From: Spirochaetaceae bacterium
Lineage (GTDB): Bacteria > Spirochaetota > Spirochaetia > DSM-27196 > SLAA01
Length of the DNA stretch: 36,252 nucleotides
NCBI GenBank assembly: GCA_007695055.1
Contig: REEM01000160.1
Location: 1-36,252 of the forward strand
Direction of reading: 5' to 3'
This document shows positions 1-6,392 of this stretch, in pieces. Every line of letters begins with the position of its first letter. The first letter of the stretch is position 1. The notes below the pieces were generated by a model. That model was not told where the DNA came from, ran no database searches, and was given only the letters and a program-made list of their open reading frames with translations. The translations under genes were made by a program, and so were the position numbers.

Positions 1-5
1 CAAAC

Positions 6-461
6 TCAGCCCCGCATTCTCAACAGATACCGCTTCACAGCTTGCCAGTCTGGAAAGTCCTCTGAGCCAAAGAGAATGAGCTCTCCGGTGAAGCGGTCGG
101 CGCCGTTCTTGGTGCGGTCGTCTACCAGGTAGTCGCCGTGGTTCAACTGCTTGTTGTGAGAAAGTATCAGGCGTTTGTACCCAACGGTGCCAAGGTACTT
201 CTTCACCCAGAGGAGCTTGTCGGACCAGGCCGATGGGTTCTCCCACGGAGCGGTGGACAGGATGTACGTGTCGTAGACGCTGCTGAGTTCTGCGAATGAC
301 TGGATCGCGTCCGGCATGGGGTGCATAAGCGCAAAGATGCCGGGCACCTCATCAAGCCTTCCCTCATACTCCTTGACTGTTTCTTCCGGCAGACGTTCTA
401 TACCGGTCTTGAAGTCAACGAGAACGTTGTCCATATCGACGTAGAGAAGCTTCTTGTTCAT
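6..461 (-). CDS. 5'(3')-deoxyribonucleotidase-like HAD phosphatase
   Basis: A 151-residue HAD-superfamily phosphatase of the small NT5C-type (5'(3')-deoxyribonucleotidase) group, which dephosphorylates deoxynucleoside monophosphates in the cytosol. Visible motifs are the nucleophile motif DMDNVLVDF (D9 and D11), the LSTAPW motif near residues 68-73, and the acidic motif YLVDDR (D114, D115). The length suits the family. An ideal GGAGG lies 8 nt before the ATG. It lies 24 bp downstream of the integrase on the same strand and is probably co-transcribed with it, so it may be cargo of the integrated element; such nucleotidases also occur on phages. Assignment to the HAD/NT5C family is firm; exact substrate is inference. 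Confidence 0.85.
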   Translation of the reverse strand: MNKKLLYVDMDNVLVDFKTGIERLPEETVKEYEGRLDEVPGIFALMHPMPDAIQSFAELSSVYDTYILSTAPWENPSAWSDKLLWVKKYLGTVGYKRLILSHNKQLNHGDYLVDDRTKNGADRFTGELILFGSEDFPDWQAVKRYLLRMRG

Positions 462-485
462 GGGTGTTTCCTCCGTTGCGCATTT

Positions 486-1688
486 TCATAGTCCGGCACC
501 TTTGAGGAGCTGTGAGGCTTGGTCACCGATCTTGATTCGTTCAGCCTGGGTCAGATGCGTGTATCTTTGCGTTGTTTGTTCATCGGCATGTCTCAGTACC
601 TTCGTTGCGGAGTCTTTCACGTGCGACGCATAGAAGTGACGCCATGCGTGGAAATCAAGCCCACGTGCAGCCTGTTGTTCTTCTGTAATGCCAACTGAGA
701 CAAGCACTCGTCTATACTCAGTTCTGATATCGCGTGCGCTCATGGGCCGCGTTTCGCTAATTCCGTGGAATACGTATCCATTGCCCCAGGGGTTTTCTCT
801 ATGCAGCTGTATAAGCTGTTCTGCTACCGATGCAGGCACCGGTACGTCGCCACGGCTGCCAGCCTTTGGTGCGTGGAGGCCGTCGGCTTCGGTGTATGCG
901 TGCTCTACCGAGATCCACCAGTACCTGTCGTCATCTATATCCTCTGAGTGCACATCGCTAATCTTGAGGCCACACACTTCACTGATCCGGAGCCCCGTCG
1001 CCATGCTCAAGAGGCAGGCGAGCTTTGACTGCTTATCATCACTTGGTGCTTCAAAGAAGGCTTTCGCCTCGCCTATGGTGAGGATCTTGCGCTTGGCAAT
1101 GTCTTCTCGGAATTTCATGACATTGGTGATGGGGTTCTGTTTGATCTCCTCGCGCCTCCGCAGTTCATCAAAGGGCTTAGACAATGCCGTGCGAATGCTG
1201 TTGCAGCGGGAGGCTGTGATGCCGCTCTCAAAGAAGTCTGTGAGCATATCTTCCAGGATCGCTGTTGTTATACGGTGAGCCGGGTAGTCATGGTATCCGG
1301 TTTTCTTGAGCCAGGGCACGACATGCTTATTGACGCCGCTCTTGGCAGCACTGAGATAGGCACGGCTCAGCGGGCGCTTTGAGCGGCTCATCTTGAGGGC
1401 GTAGTCACCGTCCTGAGTCCAGAAGTTCAGAAGATAGTCACCGATCTTAGTTGCTGTTTGGGGAGACGAAAGAGCTACGCCCTTGTCCAGGGCCATACGT
1501 GCCAATGCTTCAGCACCAGCCTTTGTGGTTGAGGGAATGCTGCGGGCATCTTCCCCGAGTTGGTACTTCAGTGCGGCGGCCGCGACACGCCGAGGGTAGG
1601 TTCGGGTGTCTTCGTCGAGGAATCCGATGTAATATGTTGGTTTTTTCTTGCCGGAACTACGCTTGTACACCATATAAGGACATCTCAT
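486..1688 (-). CDS. tyrosine recombinase / phage-type integrase
   Basis: A 400-residue site-specific tyrosine recombinase. The C-terminal catalytic domain (about 200-395) shows the full set: R234 in ATGLRISEVCGL, K275, H347 and R350 in FHAWRH, H367 in LRHAD, and the nucleophile Y376 in TTQRYTHL. The middle part (about 80-190) resembles a SAM-like core-binding domain, and the N-terminus (1-60) is basic and probably contacts arm sites. The ATG at 1688 follows GAAGGGA; an internal ATG at 1673 is possible but has no clear ribosome site. Its 5' end faces the 3' end of tRNA-Leu 143 bp away, the usual layout for elements inserted in a tRNA gene. The reading frame is intact, so the enzyme may be active. 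Confidence 0.95.
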   Translation of the reverse strand: MRCPYMVYKRSSGKKKPTYYIGFLDEDTRTYPRRVAAAALKYQLGEDARSIPSTTKAGAEALARMALDKGVALSSPQTATKIGDYLLNFWTQDGDYALKMSRSKRPLSRAYLSAAKSGVNKHVVPWLKKTGYHDYPAHRITTAILEDMLTDFFESGITASRCNSIRTALSKPFDELRRREEIKQNPITNVMKFREDIAKRKILTIGEAKAFFEAPSDDKQSKLACLLSMATGLRISEVCGLKISDVHSEDIDDDRYWWISVEHAYTEADGLHAPKAGSRGDVPVPASVAEQLIQLHRENPWGNGYVFHGISETRPMSARDIRTEYRRVLVSVGITEEQQAARGLDFHAWRHFYASHVKDSATKVLRHADEQTTQRYTHLTQAERIKIGDQASQLLKGAGL

Positions 1689-1739
1689 GCGTAGATTTCC
1701 CTTCGTGATACGAGGTAGCTCACGACCGAAAATGTTTTG

Positions 1740-1787
1740 AAGTGTGTATCAATTGTGTAACAGGCAGGAATGTTTGCATACACACTT
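1740..1787. repeat. inverted repeat between tRNA-Leu and integrase (possible arm sites)
   Basis: Perfect 10-bp arms, AAGTGTGTAT at 1740-1749 and ATACACACTT at 1778-1787, are separated by 28 bp; a related TTGTGTAAC lies between them. The position, between the integrase start and the tRNA 3' end, is where arm-type integrase or excisionase sites of an element would lie. This role is inferred from place only. Confidence 0.4.
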
Positions 1788-1798
1788 ACTTTTATGAA

Positions 1799-1821
1799 GT
1801 GGTAAGTCTTTACTGTACCAC
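1799..1821 (-). other. hairpin just 3' of tRNA-Leu
   Basis: Read on the minus strand, GTGGTA pairs with TACCAC, and after one bulged C the inner AGT pairs with ACT around an AAAG loop, giving a 9-bp stem 10 nt after the tRNA. No U-run follows, so it is not a standard intrinsic terminator. It could help tRNA 3' processing or lie in the attachment region. Confidence 0.4.
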
Positions 1822-1831
1822 GATTTAAAAT

Positions 1832-1915
1832 TGCCCGGAACTGGACTTGAACCAGCACAGCCTTACGGCCACTAGACCCTGAACCTAGCGTGTCTACCAA
1901 TTTCACCACCCGGGC
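1832..1915 (-). tRNA. tRNA-Leu(CAG)
   Basis: The minus strand folds as an 84-nt class II tRNA. The acceptor stem GCCCGGG pairs with TCCGGGC and is followed by discriminator A. The anticodon loop TTCAGGG reads CAG (leucine, codon CUG), there is a long variable arm, and the T-arm is CTGG-TTCAAGT-CCAG. The 3' CCA is not encoded. It is the probable attachment site of the integrase 143 bp away. Confidence 0.95.
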
Positions 1916-1925
1916 GACACGTCAC

Positions 1926-1955
1926 AATCTATCCTGGAGACAATTCTCCTGTCAA
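1926..1955 (-). promoter_or_regulatory. tRNA-Leu promoter
   Basis: On the minus strand a perfect TTGACA (1955-1950) is followed after 18 bp by TAGATT (1931-1926), which predicts transcription starting a few bases before the mature tRNA 5' end. The spacer contains the small dyad GGAGA-attg-TCTCC. Confidence 0.65.
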
Positions 1956-2041
1956 GTAGCTTCGTTTCTGAGGGGGGCGCACCCTAAAGGTGGCCGAGCT
2001 GGCTGCGTGTTGCGGGTACTCGAGCAGATTTCTTGCGTGTA

Positions 2042-2095
2042 TCAGGGTCACGTGAGATAATACCACAAAACTAGTAATATCTCACGTGACCCTGA
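2042..2095. repeat. long hairpin, 18 bp perfect (22 bp with one mismatch)
   Basis: The arm 2042-2059 is the exact reverse complement of 2078-2095. After one A-A mismatch, three more pairs extend the stem to 2042-2063 with 2074-2095, around a 10-nt A-rich loop. Each arm carries the palindrome CACGTG. There is no following T-run, and both neighbouring genes point away, so it is not an ordinary terminator. Confidence 0.85.
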
Positions 2096-2146
2096 GGGTG
2101 TGTTCGAAATGTACTTCTCTCCGGATGCGCACTCCAGGGGCGTCTG

Positions 2147-2220
2147 CTCCGGGGGGGGCGCCGCCCAAGGGGGGCAATTGCTCCGGGGGCTCCGGGGGCG
2201 CCGCCCCAGGGGGCGGCCGC
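2147..2220 (+). repeat. G-rich repeat cluster with GGGGGCGCCGCCCC cores
   Basis: Two or three imperfect copies of a CTCC-G(5-8)-CGCCGCCC-(C)AGGGGG unit lie side by side, with a weaker relative at 1972-1993. At least five runs of five or more G fall on the plus strand, so both hairpins and G-quadruplexes are possible. It looks like a dispersed intergenic repeat family, but only this locus is visible. Confidence 0.6.
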
Positions 2221-2299
2221 ACTGACTCACTTGGTGAGACAGCGCTTTAGGTATTACATTACAGAGTGAAATGTTACATCTAAGGCAGAAGGTAAGAAC

Positions 2300-3289
2300 G
2301 TGACAGACAATCTTGGGCCTGACCGGAAGAGCGACAGCGCATCCTCGCTGGACTCCTCGCCAGCATCAGCATCCTCGCCCGCGACCGAGCTACAGCCGTC
2401 TTGTGAGGCACTCATTGCCAACATCAGCGAGGTCATAGCAATTCTGGACGCCGAGGGCGTGAACCGGTACAAGAGCCCTAACGTTGAGCGTCTATTTGGC
2501 TGGAAGCCGGAACAGTTGCTGGGCCACAGCTCCTTTGATCAGGTGCATCCGGATGACCTAAGTGCGGTTCTGGCGGAGTTTGCTACCCTGCTTGCCACAG
2601 AAAATGGTCAGATTCGGGGCGAATGTCGCTACCGGCACGCCGACGGTCAGTATCGTTGGGTTGAGTATGATGCGACCAACCGGCTCACCGACTCCAACAT
2701 CGCCGGAATTATTCTGAGCTATCGTGACGTTACCGAGCGGCGCCACGCCCAACTGTCGCTGCAGAGAAGTGAGCAACGCTTTCGAGCCTTGTTTGAGCAG
2801 TCTGCCGTCGGATACATCCTTGCCAACTCTTACAATCAGATTGTGGAGATAAACCGCGCGGGTGCCGACATACTCGGCTATGAGCCGTCGGAACTCGTGG
2901 GAGTGAATGGCCGTGATCTCATTCATCCTGATGATCTCAAACAGCAGCCGATTGAGGCAGTGACCGACCGTGTTCTGCATCAACATGCGCGTCCCGAGAT
3001 AGAGCATCGATTCCGTCGCAAGGGTGGCGACTATGTTGATGTGTGGGTAAAAGTGCAGGCGATTCAGCTTGATGGTGGCCCGAAACACGACCCAGGCACG
3101 GGTGGCAGGACGCACGACCAGGTGCACGACCAGACACACGACCAGACACACGACCAGACACACGACCCGGACACACGACCCGGACTCCCTGCCTTCTCAT
3201 ATGATCACCTTCAACGATATCTCGGAGCGCAAGGAGGCGGAGCGCCAAGCCACCGCTTTGCTGAAGGAAAAAGAACTCCTCCTCCGTGA
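2300..3289 (+). CDS. sensor histidine kinase, 5' part (two PAS domains), frameshifted at a repeat
   Basis: Codes for 329 residues, of which about 265 are meaningful. PAS domain 1 spans roughly 36-148, with the PAC end SYRDVTERR; PAS domain 2 starts near 152 and runs to the hairpin WVKVQAIQLDGGPK. After that come THDQ repeats, and after the 13-nt units the frame turns to nonsense and stops at 3289. The GTG start is preceded by AAGG at 7 nt. Dropping one 13-nt unit joins this frame to the downstream kinase frame exactly inside the last PAS loop, giving one protein of 522 residues (PAS-PAS-HisKA_2-HATPase). As read, this is the off state of a phase-variable gene, a pseudogene or a sequencing error. 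Confidence 0.8.
   Translation: MTDNLGPDRKSDSASSLDSSPASASSPATELQPSCEALIANISEVIAILDAEGVNRYKSPNVERLFGWKPEQLLGHSSFDQVHPDDLSAVLAEFATLLATENGQIRGECRYRHADGQYRWVEYDATNRLTDSNIAGIILSYRDVTERRHAQLSLQRSEQRFRALFEQSAVGYILANSYNQIVEINRAGADILGYEPSELVGVNGRDLIHPDDLKQQPIEAVTDRVLHQHARPEIEHRFRRKGGDYVDVWVKVQAIQLDGGPKHDPGTGGRTHDQVHDQTHDQTHDQTHDPDTRPGLPAFSYDHLQRYLGAQGGGAPSHRFAEGKRTPPP
3112..3185 (+). repeat. tandem repeat, four 12-nt then two identical 13-nt units
   Basis: Four 12-nt units of the form ACACGACCAGAC (3112-3123, 3124-3135, 3136-3147, 3148-3159; the first two diverged) are followed by two identical 13-nt units ACACGACCCGGAC (3160-3172 and 3173-3185). The 12-nt units keep frame, each adding four residues (H-D-Q-T). 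Each 13-nt unit shifts frame by one. Loss of one 13-nt copy restores the kinase reading frame. Confidence 0.95.
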
Positions 3290-3881
3290 AGTGCATCACC
3301 GAACCAAGAATAATCTTGCAACCCTGTCCTCCATGCTCCACATACAAGCGCTGAACTCCGATAGCGACGCAGTGCAGGAGGCACTTTCGCAGGCTGGCGA
3401 CCGGATCTCAGTCATGATGCGGATCTACGAGCAACTCACCTACGGGGACTCGGTGGAGGAGGTCAGGCTTGCCTCGGTGCTCAACCGCGTGGTCAATGAC
3501 CTGGTAGACTCAGGTAGCGCAGCAATGCTTGATCCGGTTATAGATGTCTCAGAGCTCGTCGTACCAGTGCGCCTCTCGGTAGCGCTCGCGGTAATGGTTA
3601 ACGAGCTGGTTGTCAATGTGTCCAAGTACGGGACGCAAGCTGGAGAGTTGACGGATCGCACCAAGATCAAGATACAGATAGATTCCGCTTCTGACGGCAA
3701 GTCTCTGGTGCTCCAGGTTTCTGACAACGGACCAGGCTTTCCACCCGATGTGCTTTCAGGCGAACGGCAGGGTTTTGGGCTCATGATTGTGTCTGCGCTC
3801 GCGGAACAACATGGTGGAACACTGCACATAGAGAACAGGGGTGGGGGTCATGTCACGGTAACCGTCAAACGTGGGCGGTGA
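3201..3881 (+). CDS. sensor histidine kinase, 3' part (HisKA_2 and HATPase)
   Basis: The kinase half of the gene above, in the +1 frame. It begins with the end of the second PAS domain (MITFNDISERKEAE), then the HisKA_2 phosphoacceptor region LLREVHHRTKNN, then the HATPase N-box NELVVNVSKYG, the G1 box VSDNGPGFP and the G2-like GFGLMIVSALAEQHGG. The frame is open from 3069 but the part before the repeat is not PAS-like. The ATG at 3201 has no ribosome site, so independent translation is doubtful; expression probably needs repair of the frame at the repeat. HisKA_2 kinases usually signal to a response regulator encoded elsewhere; none is adjacent. Confidence 0.8.
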   Translation: MITFNDISERKEAERQATALLKEKELLLREVHHRTKNNLATLSSMLHIQALNSDSDAVQEALSQAGDRISVMMRIYEQLTYGDSVEEVRLASVLNRVVNDLVDSGSAAMLDPVIDVSELVVPVRLSVALAVMVNELVVNVSKYGTQAGELTDRTKIKIQIDSASDGKSLVLQVSDNGPGFPPDVLSGERQGFGLMIVSALAEQHGGTLHIENRGGGHVTVTVKRGR

Positions 3882-3892
3882 AGAGGAACGAA

Positions 3893-3916
3893 GGAGAGCT
3901 GGCCGGCCAACTCTCC
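3893..3916. terminator. hairpin between convergent genes
   Basis: GGAGAG-c-TGGCC pairs with GGCCA-a-CTCTCC, giving an 11-bp stem with one mismatch, between the convergent kinase gene (ends 3881) and the small membrane protein gene (ends at 3934). The T-tract is weak on both strands, so termination is inferred mainly from position. Confidence 0.45.
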
Positions 3917-3933
3917 CGTCGTACTAAAAAACC

Positions 3934-4050
3934 TTACTCAGAATCCGAGCGATCATCCTTGATAAGACGTGCTACGCGTCGGATAGCGTCATCAATCTGC
4001 GGCTTGAAAAGATATCCAACCACAACGCCAAGAACAAAAACAAATGCCAT
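3934..4050 (-). CDS. 38-residue single-span membrane protein coupled to hsp20
   Basis: A small gene of 38 residues. Residues 2-14 form one hydrophobic span (AFVFVLGVVVGYLF), followed by a charged amphipathic tail (PQIDDAIRRVARLI, then KDDRSDSE). Its ATG overlaps the TGA stop of hsp20 (TGATG), and the hsp20 tail contains a GGGGAGA ribosome site at the right distance, so translation is probably coupled to the chaperone. I know no family for it. The overlap, ribosome site, membrane span and fitting stop argue that it is real. An opposite-strand frame in the same place shows no protein features. Confidence 0.65.
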   Translation of the reverse strand: MAFVFVLGVVVGYLFKPQIDDAIRRVARLIKDDRSDSE

Positions 4051-4625
4051 CACTGATTCTCCCCGGCACCGAACCTGTCTGCTGTGCCTTTCTTAATGTC
4101 TACACGGATACCCTGAGACTGCTCCGGGCTTTCCTTTGGTGGTATGACAACCTCAAGAATTCCGTTTGTTAGGGTGGCGGCAACCGCGTCCCGGTCAAAC
4201 TTGTCCTCTGGTACATAATACTTCTGATCCTTCACATTTTTGAACTTAAGCCGGCGCTTGAAATAGTGAATATTCTCCGGCCCTGCAAGCCGCTCGGCAC
4301 CGCTGATGGAGAGATACATGTACTCACCCCTGAAGCTAAGGTCAATATCGTCCTCAGCAAAGCCTGCGACCGCAAACTCAAAGACCAGACACTTGTCCTC
4401 CCGCAGATACACATTTGCGGGCGGGTAGGAGTAGGCCGGATAATAATCCTTGGTCTCACCAAAGGGGAACCCGTGCTCTCCTTGTGAGCTCCCGGCGCCC
4501 GGATGCGGCGTACCGGCGCCCGGCCCATAGCCCATGCCTGGTCCGAAGTTGGCCTTGAAGTCCTCGGCGGCCTCGAACAGCTGATCCATGATTCTACCGA
4601 TGTCGGGAAAATCCTGTCCTTTCAT
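4050..4625 (-). CDS. Hsp20 / alpha-crystallin small heat-shock protein
   Basis: An ATP-independent holdase of 191 residues. The alpha-crystallin domain covers about 66-164 and ends with the family motif ATLTNGILEVVIP; the C-terminal anchor IRV at 173-175 would bind a neighbouring subunit in the oligomer. The N-terminal arm carries a Gly/Pro-rich stretch at 28-52. I chose ATG 4625 because a perfect GGAGGT lies 6 nt upstream; a longer frame to 4694 would add an Arg-rich, unlikely N-terminus. It is divergent from the YmdB-like gene and is followed, with a 1-nt overlap, by a tiny membrane protein gene. Confidence 0.93.
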   Translation of the reverse strand: MKGQDFPDIGRIMDQLFEAAEDFKANFGPGMGYGPGAGTPHPGAGSSQGEHGFPFGETKDYYPAYSYPPANVYLREDKCLVFEFAVAGFAEDDIDLSFRGEYMYLSISGAERLAGPENIHYFKRRLKFKNVKDQKYYVPEDKFDRDAVAATLTNGILEVVIPPKESPEQSQGIRVDIKKGTADRFGAGENQ

Positions 4626-4773
4626 AGAAATACCTCCATTGGGCAAAGCTTGCCCATGTCGTCGGCCCCTCCTACGAGGCGACCTCCCGTTCACGTCCGG
4701 CGCGTCGAACAGGGGAGTCCTTACGGCACTCCACCCATACTATGCCAGGAAAAGCTCGCAGAATCCAGGGGCT

Positions 4774-4801
4774 TTGCTCCAACACTGTGTCCTGTTACAC
4801 T
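4774..4801 (+). promoter_or_regulatory. promoter of the YmdB-like gene
   Basis: TTGCTC, 16 bp, then an extended -10 (TGtTACACT, hexamer at 4796-4801) lies 29 bp before the GTG start, which has its own GGAGG site. This would give a normal leader of about 22 nt. Confidence 0.5.
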
Positions 4802-4830
4802 GCAATAGCCAAAGGGCTGGAGGTAGCAGC

Positions 4831-5727
4831 GTGGGAATTCGAGTGCTCTATTTGGGAGAAGTTGTCGGCAAGGCCGGGATCTTCTGCGTAAAGACCGACA
4901 TCAAGAAACTCAAAGAAGAGTACCGAGCAGATTTCACGGTGGCGAATGTGGACGGTGCTACCGGTGGCTTTGGCATTGGGAAGAATCACTCTATCTACCT
5001 TCGCAAGTTGGGGATCGATGTACTCACGACCGGCGACCAGGCCTACTACAAGCGCGACATCGTCCCCCATATAGACGGTGCACCCTATCTGCTGCGGCCA
5101 GCAAACATGCCGCCGGGGGTTCCTGGGCGTGGCTGGCGCTACTACGATGTCGGGGGCACGCGGGTTGTGGTACTGGTGTTGTTAGGCATGTCCGGTCTGG
5201 GGCGCCTGCATGCGGGCAATCCATACACTTATCTCCCGGAGCTGCTGCGACGCATTGAGGCTGAGGCTGGCACCCGCAACATCATTCTTGAGTTTCATGC
5301 AACGACCACGGCAGAAAAAGGGACGATGTTTTATCATGCCGACGGAAAGCTCACGGCGGTGATCGGCAGCGGAACCCGGGTGCAAACAACCGACGCAACA
5401 GTGATGAAGGGTGGCACCGCCGTCATTACCGACCTTGGTCGGGTTGGCAGCATTGACGGGGTTTCGGGGCTCGAATCAAAGATAGAGATACAGCAGTTTC
5501 TCACCGGAATTCCGGAGCGTTCACAGGATGCCTGGGGGCGTATGGAGTTGCAGGGGGTGGTGCTGGAGCTGAATGAAGACGGAAAGGCAAGCTCAATAGA
5601 GAGTTTCAGGCGGCCGTGCAGTGTTGCTTCTCCCGAGCAACAGGCAACTCAGTTGGCCGAAGTTCCGGAATCCGACTCGGCCGAGCTAGCTGAACCCGAG
5701 GTCGTCGAACCTGAGACTACAGAGTAA
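4831..5727 (+). CDS. YmdB-family phosphoesterase homologue with degenerate active site
   Basis: A 298-residue member of the TIGR00282/YmdB family, whose active members are binuclear-metal 2',3'-cyclic nucleotide phosphodiesterases. The fold markers are clear: GEVVGKAG, RPANMPPGVPGRG, EFHATTTAEK, VQTTDA and GGTAVITDLGRVG. The metal ligands are not: the family Asp of GD(I/V)VG is E10, Glu-Asn of NGENA is D41-G42, Asn-His of MGNH is D69-Q70, and both His of THTHVQT are G181 and R183. Only H156 (FHA) remains. It is therefore probably not a normal phosphodiesterase. GTG 4831 follows GGAGG at 7 nt. The acidic tail (260-298) overlaps the end of lipB by 79 bp. Confidence 0.88.
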   Translation: MGIRVLYLGEVVGKAGIFCVKTDIKKLKEEYRADFTVANVDGATGGFGIGKNHSIYLRKLGIDVLTTGDQAYYKRDIVPHIDGAPYLLRPANMPPGVPGRGWRYYDVGGTRVVVLVLLGMSGLGRLHAGNPYTYLPELLRRIEAEAGTRNIILEFHATTTAEKGTMFYHADGKLTAVIGSGTRVQTTDATVMKGGTAVITDLGRVGSIDGVSGLESKIEIQQFLTGIPERSQDAWGRMELQGVVLELNEDGKASSIESFRRPCSVASPEQQATQLAEVPESDSAELAEPEVVEPETTE

Positions 5728-6392
5728 CCAAACACTTCGCGAAAATATCGCTCTACCAGTCCTTCGACCACACCGGAATCAAGCTCATGCCCTAAGAGTT
5801 TGGCCAGCGATGTCTGGCCGCGGTCACGAATGCCACAGGGAATAATCCAGGAAAAGTGTGACAGATCTGTGTTCACATTGAAGGCAAAGCCGTGCATGGT
5901 GACACGGTTGCGAATAGCAATGCCCACTGCGGTGACTTTTTCGTTCTCAACCCACACGCCGCGGTGTTCGTCGTCACGTGTGGCCGCTATTCCGTACTCC
6001 TCGGAGAGCAGCCTCACAAACACTTCTTCAAGCTTAAAAACAAAACGGCGTATATCGCGGGCGCGTTCGTATAGGTGAATAATGGGGTAGCCGACGAGTT
6101 GCCCTGGCCCATGGTAGGTAGCCTCTCCGCCGCGCCCAATTCGGTGTACCGTGACCCCGTTCTGCTCCAGCGCTGCGGGAGCCGCCACAATGTCGGTCTC
6201 GGCGCCGCTCCGCCCTAAGGTAATAACCGGCGGGTGTTCCAGCAGCACCAAAGTGTCGGTAATGCGCTCATCAATGCGATCCTGAATGAGTTTTTCCTGC
6301 AGCGCGAGCCCCTCGTCGTAGGGCAGTCGCCCAGGTTTGAGGAGCTGGAGAGTTGCTGGTCGCCTGGCATCCGCCTGGGCGTCTGTGCTCAC
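5649..6392 (-). CDS. lipB: lipoyl(octanoyl) transferase LipB
   Basis: Transfers octanoate from acyl carrier protein to lipoyl domains of 2-oxoacid dehydrogenases or the glycine-cleavage H protein, the first step of lipoate synthesis. Of 247 residues, the core 15-225 is typical. The signature RGGEATYHGPGQ is at 87-98, the catalytic Lys is K152 in KVTAVGIAI and the acyl-accepting Cys is C186 in IPCGI. The Ser/Gly/Thr-rich tail after 225 is extra and overlaps the convergent YmdB-like gene by 79 bp. The GTG start overlaps the cheB stop by 4 bp (GTGA), so translation is probably coupled. Pairing with cheR/cheB seems to be operon placement rather than shared function. No lipA is in view. Confidence 0.95.
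   Translation of the reverse strand: MSTDAQADARRPATLQLLKPGRLPYDEGLALQEKLIQDRIDERITDTLVLLEHPPVITLGRSGAETDIVAAPAALEQNGVTVHRIGRGGEATYHGPGQLVGYPIIHLYERARDIRRFVFKLEEVFVRLLSEEYGIAATRDDEHRGVWVENEKVTAVGIAIRNRVTMHGFAFNVNTDLSHFSWIIPCGIRDRGQTSLAKLLGHELDSGVVEGLVERYFREVFGYSVVSGSTTSGSASSAESDSGTSAN

Larger units (their letters stand above)
1916..2299. other. 383-bp gene-free region
   Basis: This stretch divides the minus-strand tRNA-Leu from the plus-strand sensor kinase. It holds the tRNA promoter, a long hairpin (2042-2095), a G-rich repeat cluster (2147-2220) with a weaker related copy at 1972-1993, and a small CTCAC-ttg-GTGAG dyad at 2226-2238. I see no convincing gene in it; the short open frames are low-complexity products of the G-runs. 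The kinase promoter should lie in the last 70 bp but I cannot place it with confidence. Confidence 0.6.

Noticed and set aside
3112-3185. CRISPR-like array
   Set aside because: The units are 12-13 nt, directly adjoining and without spacers; they are coding tandem repeats.
3878-4096. 72-codon plus-strand frame opposite the small membrane protein and the hsp20 end
   Set aside because: No ribosome site or protein features; the Arg/Ser/Thr-rich product is typical of antisense frames, and the minus-strand small gene explains the region better.
4626-4694. N-terminal extension of Hsp20
   Set aside because: It would add an Arg-rich leader and skip a perfect GGAGGT ribosome site before ATG 4625.
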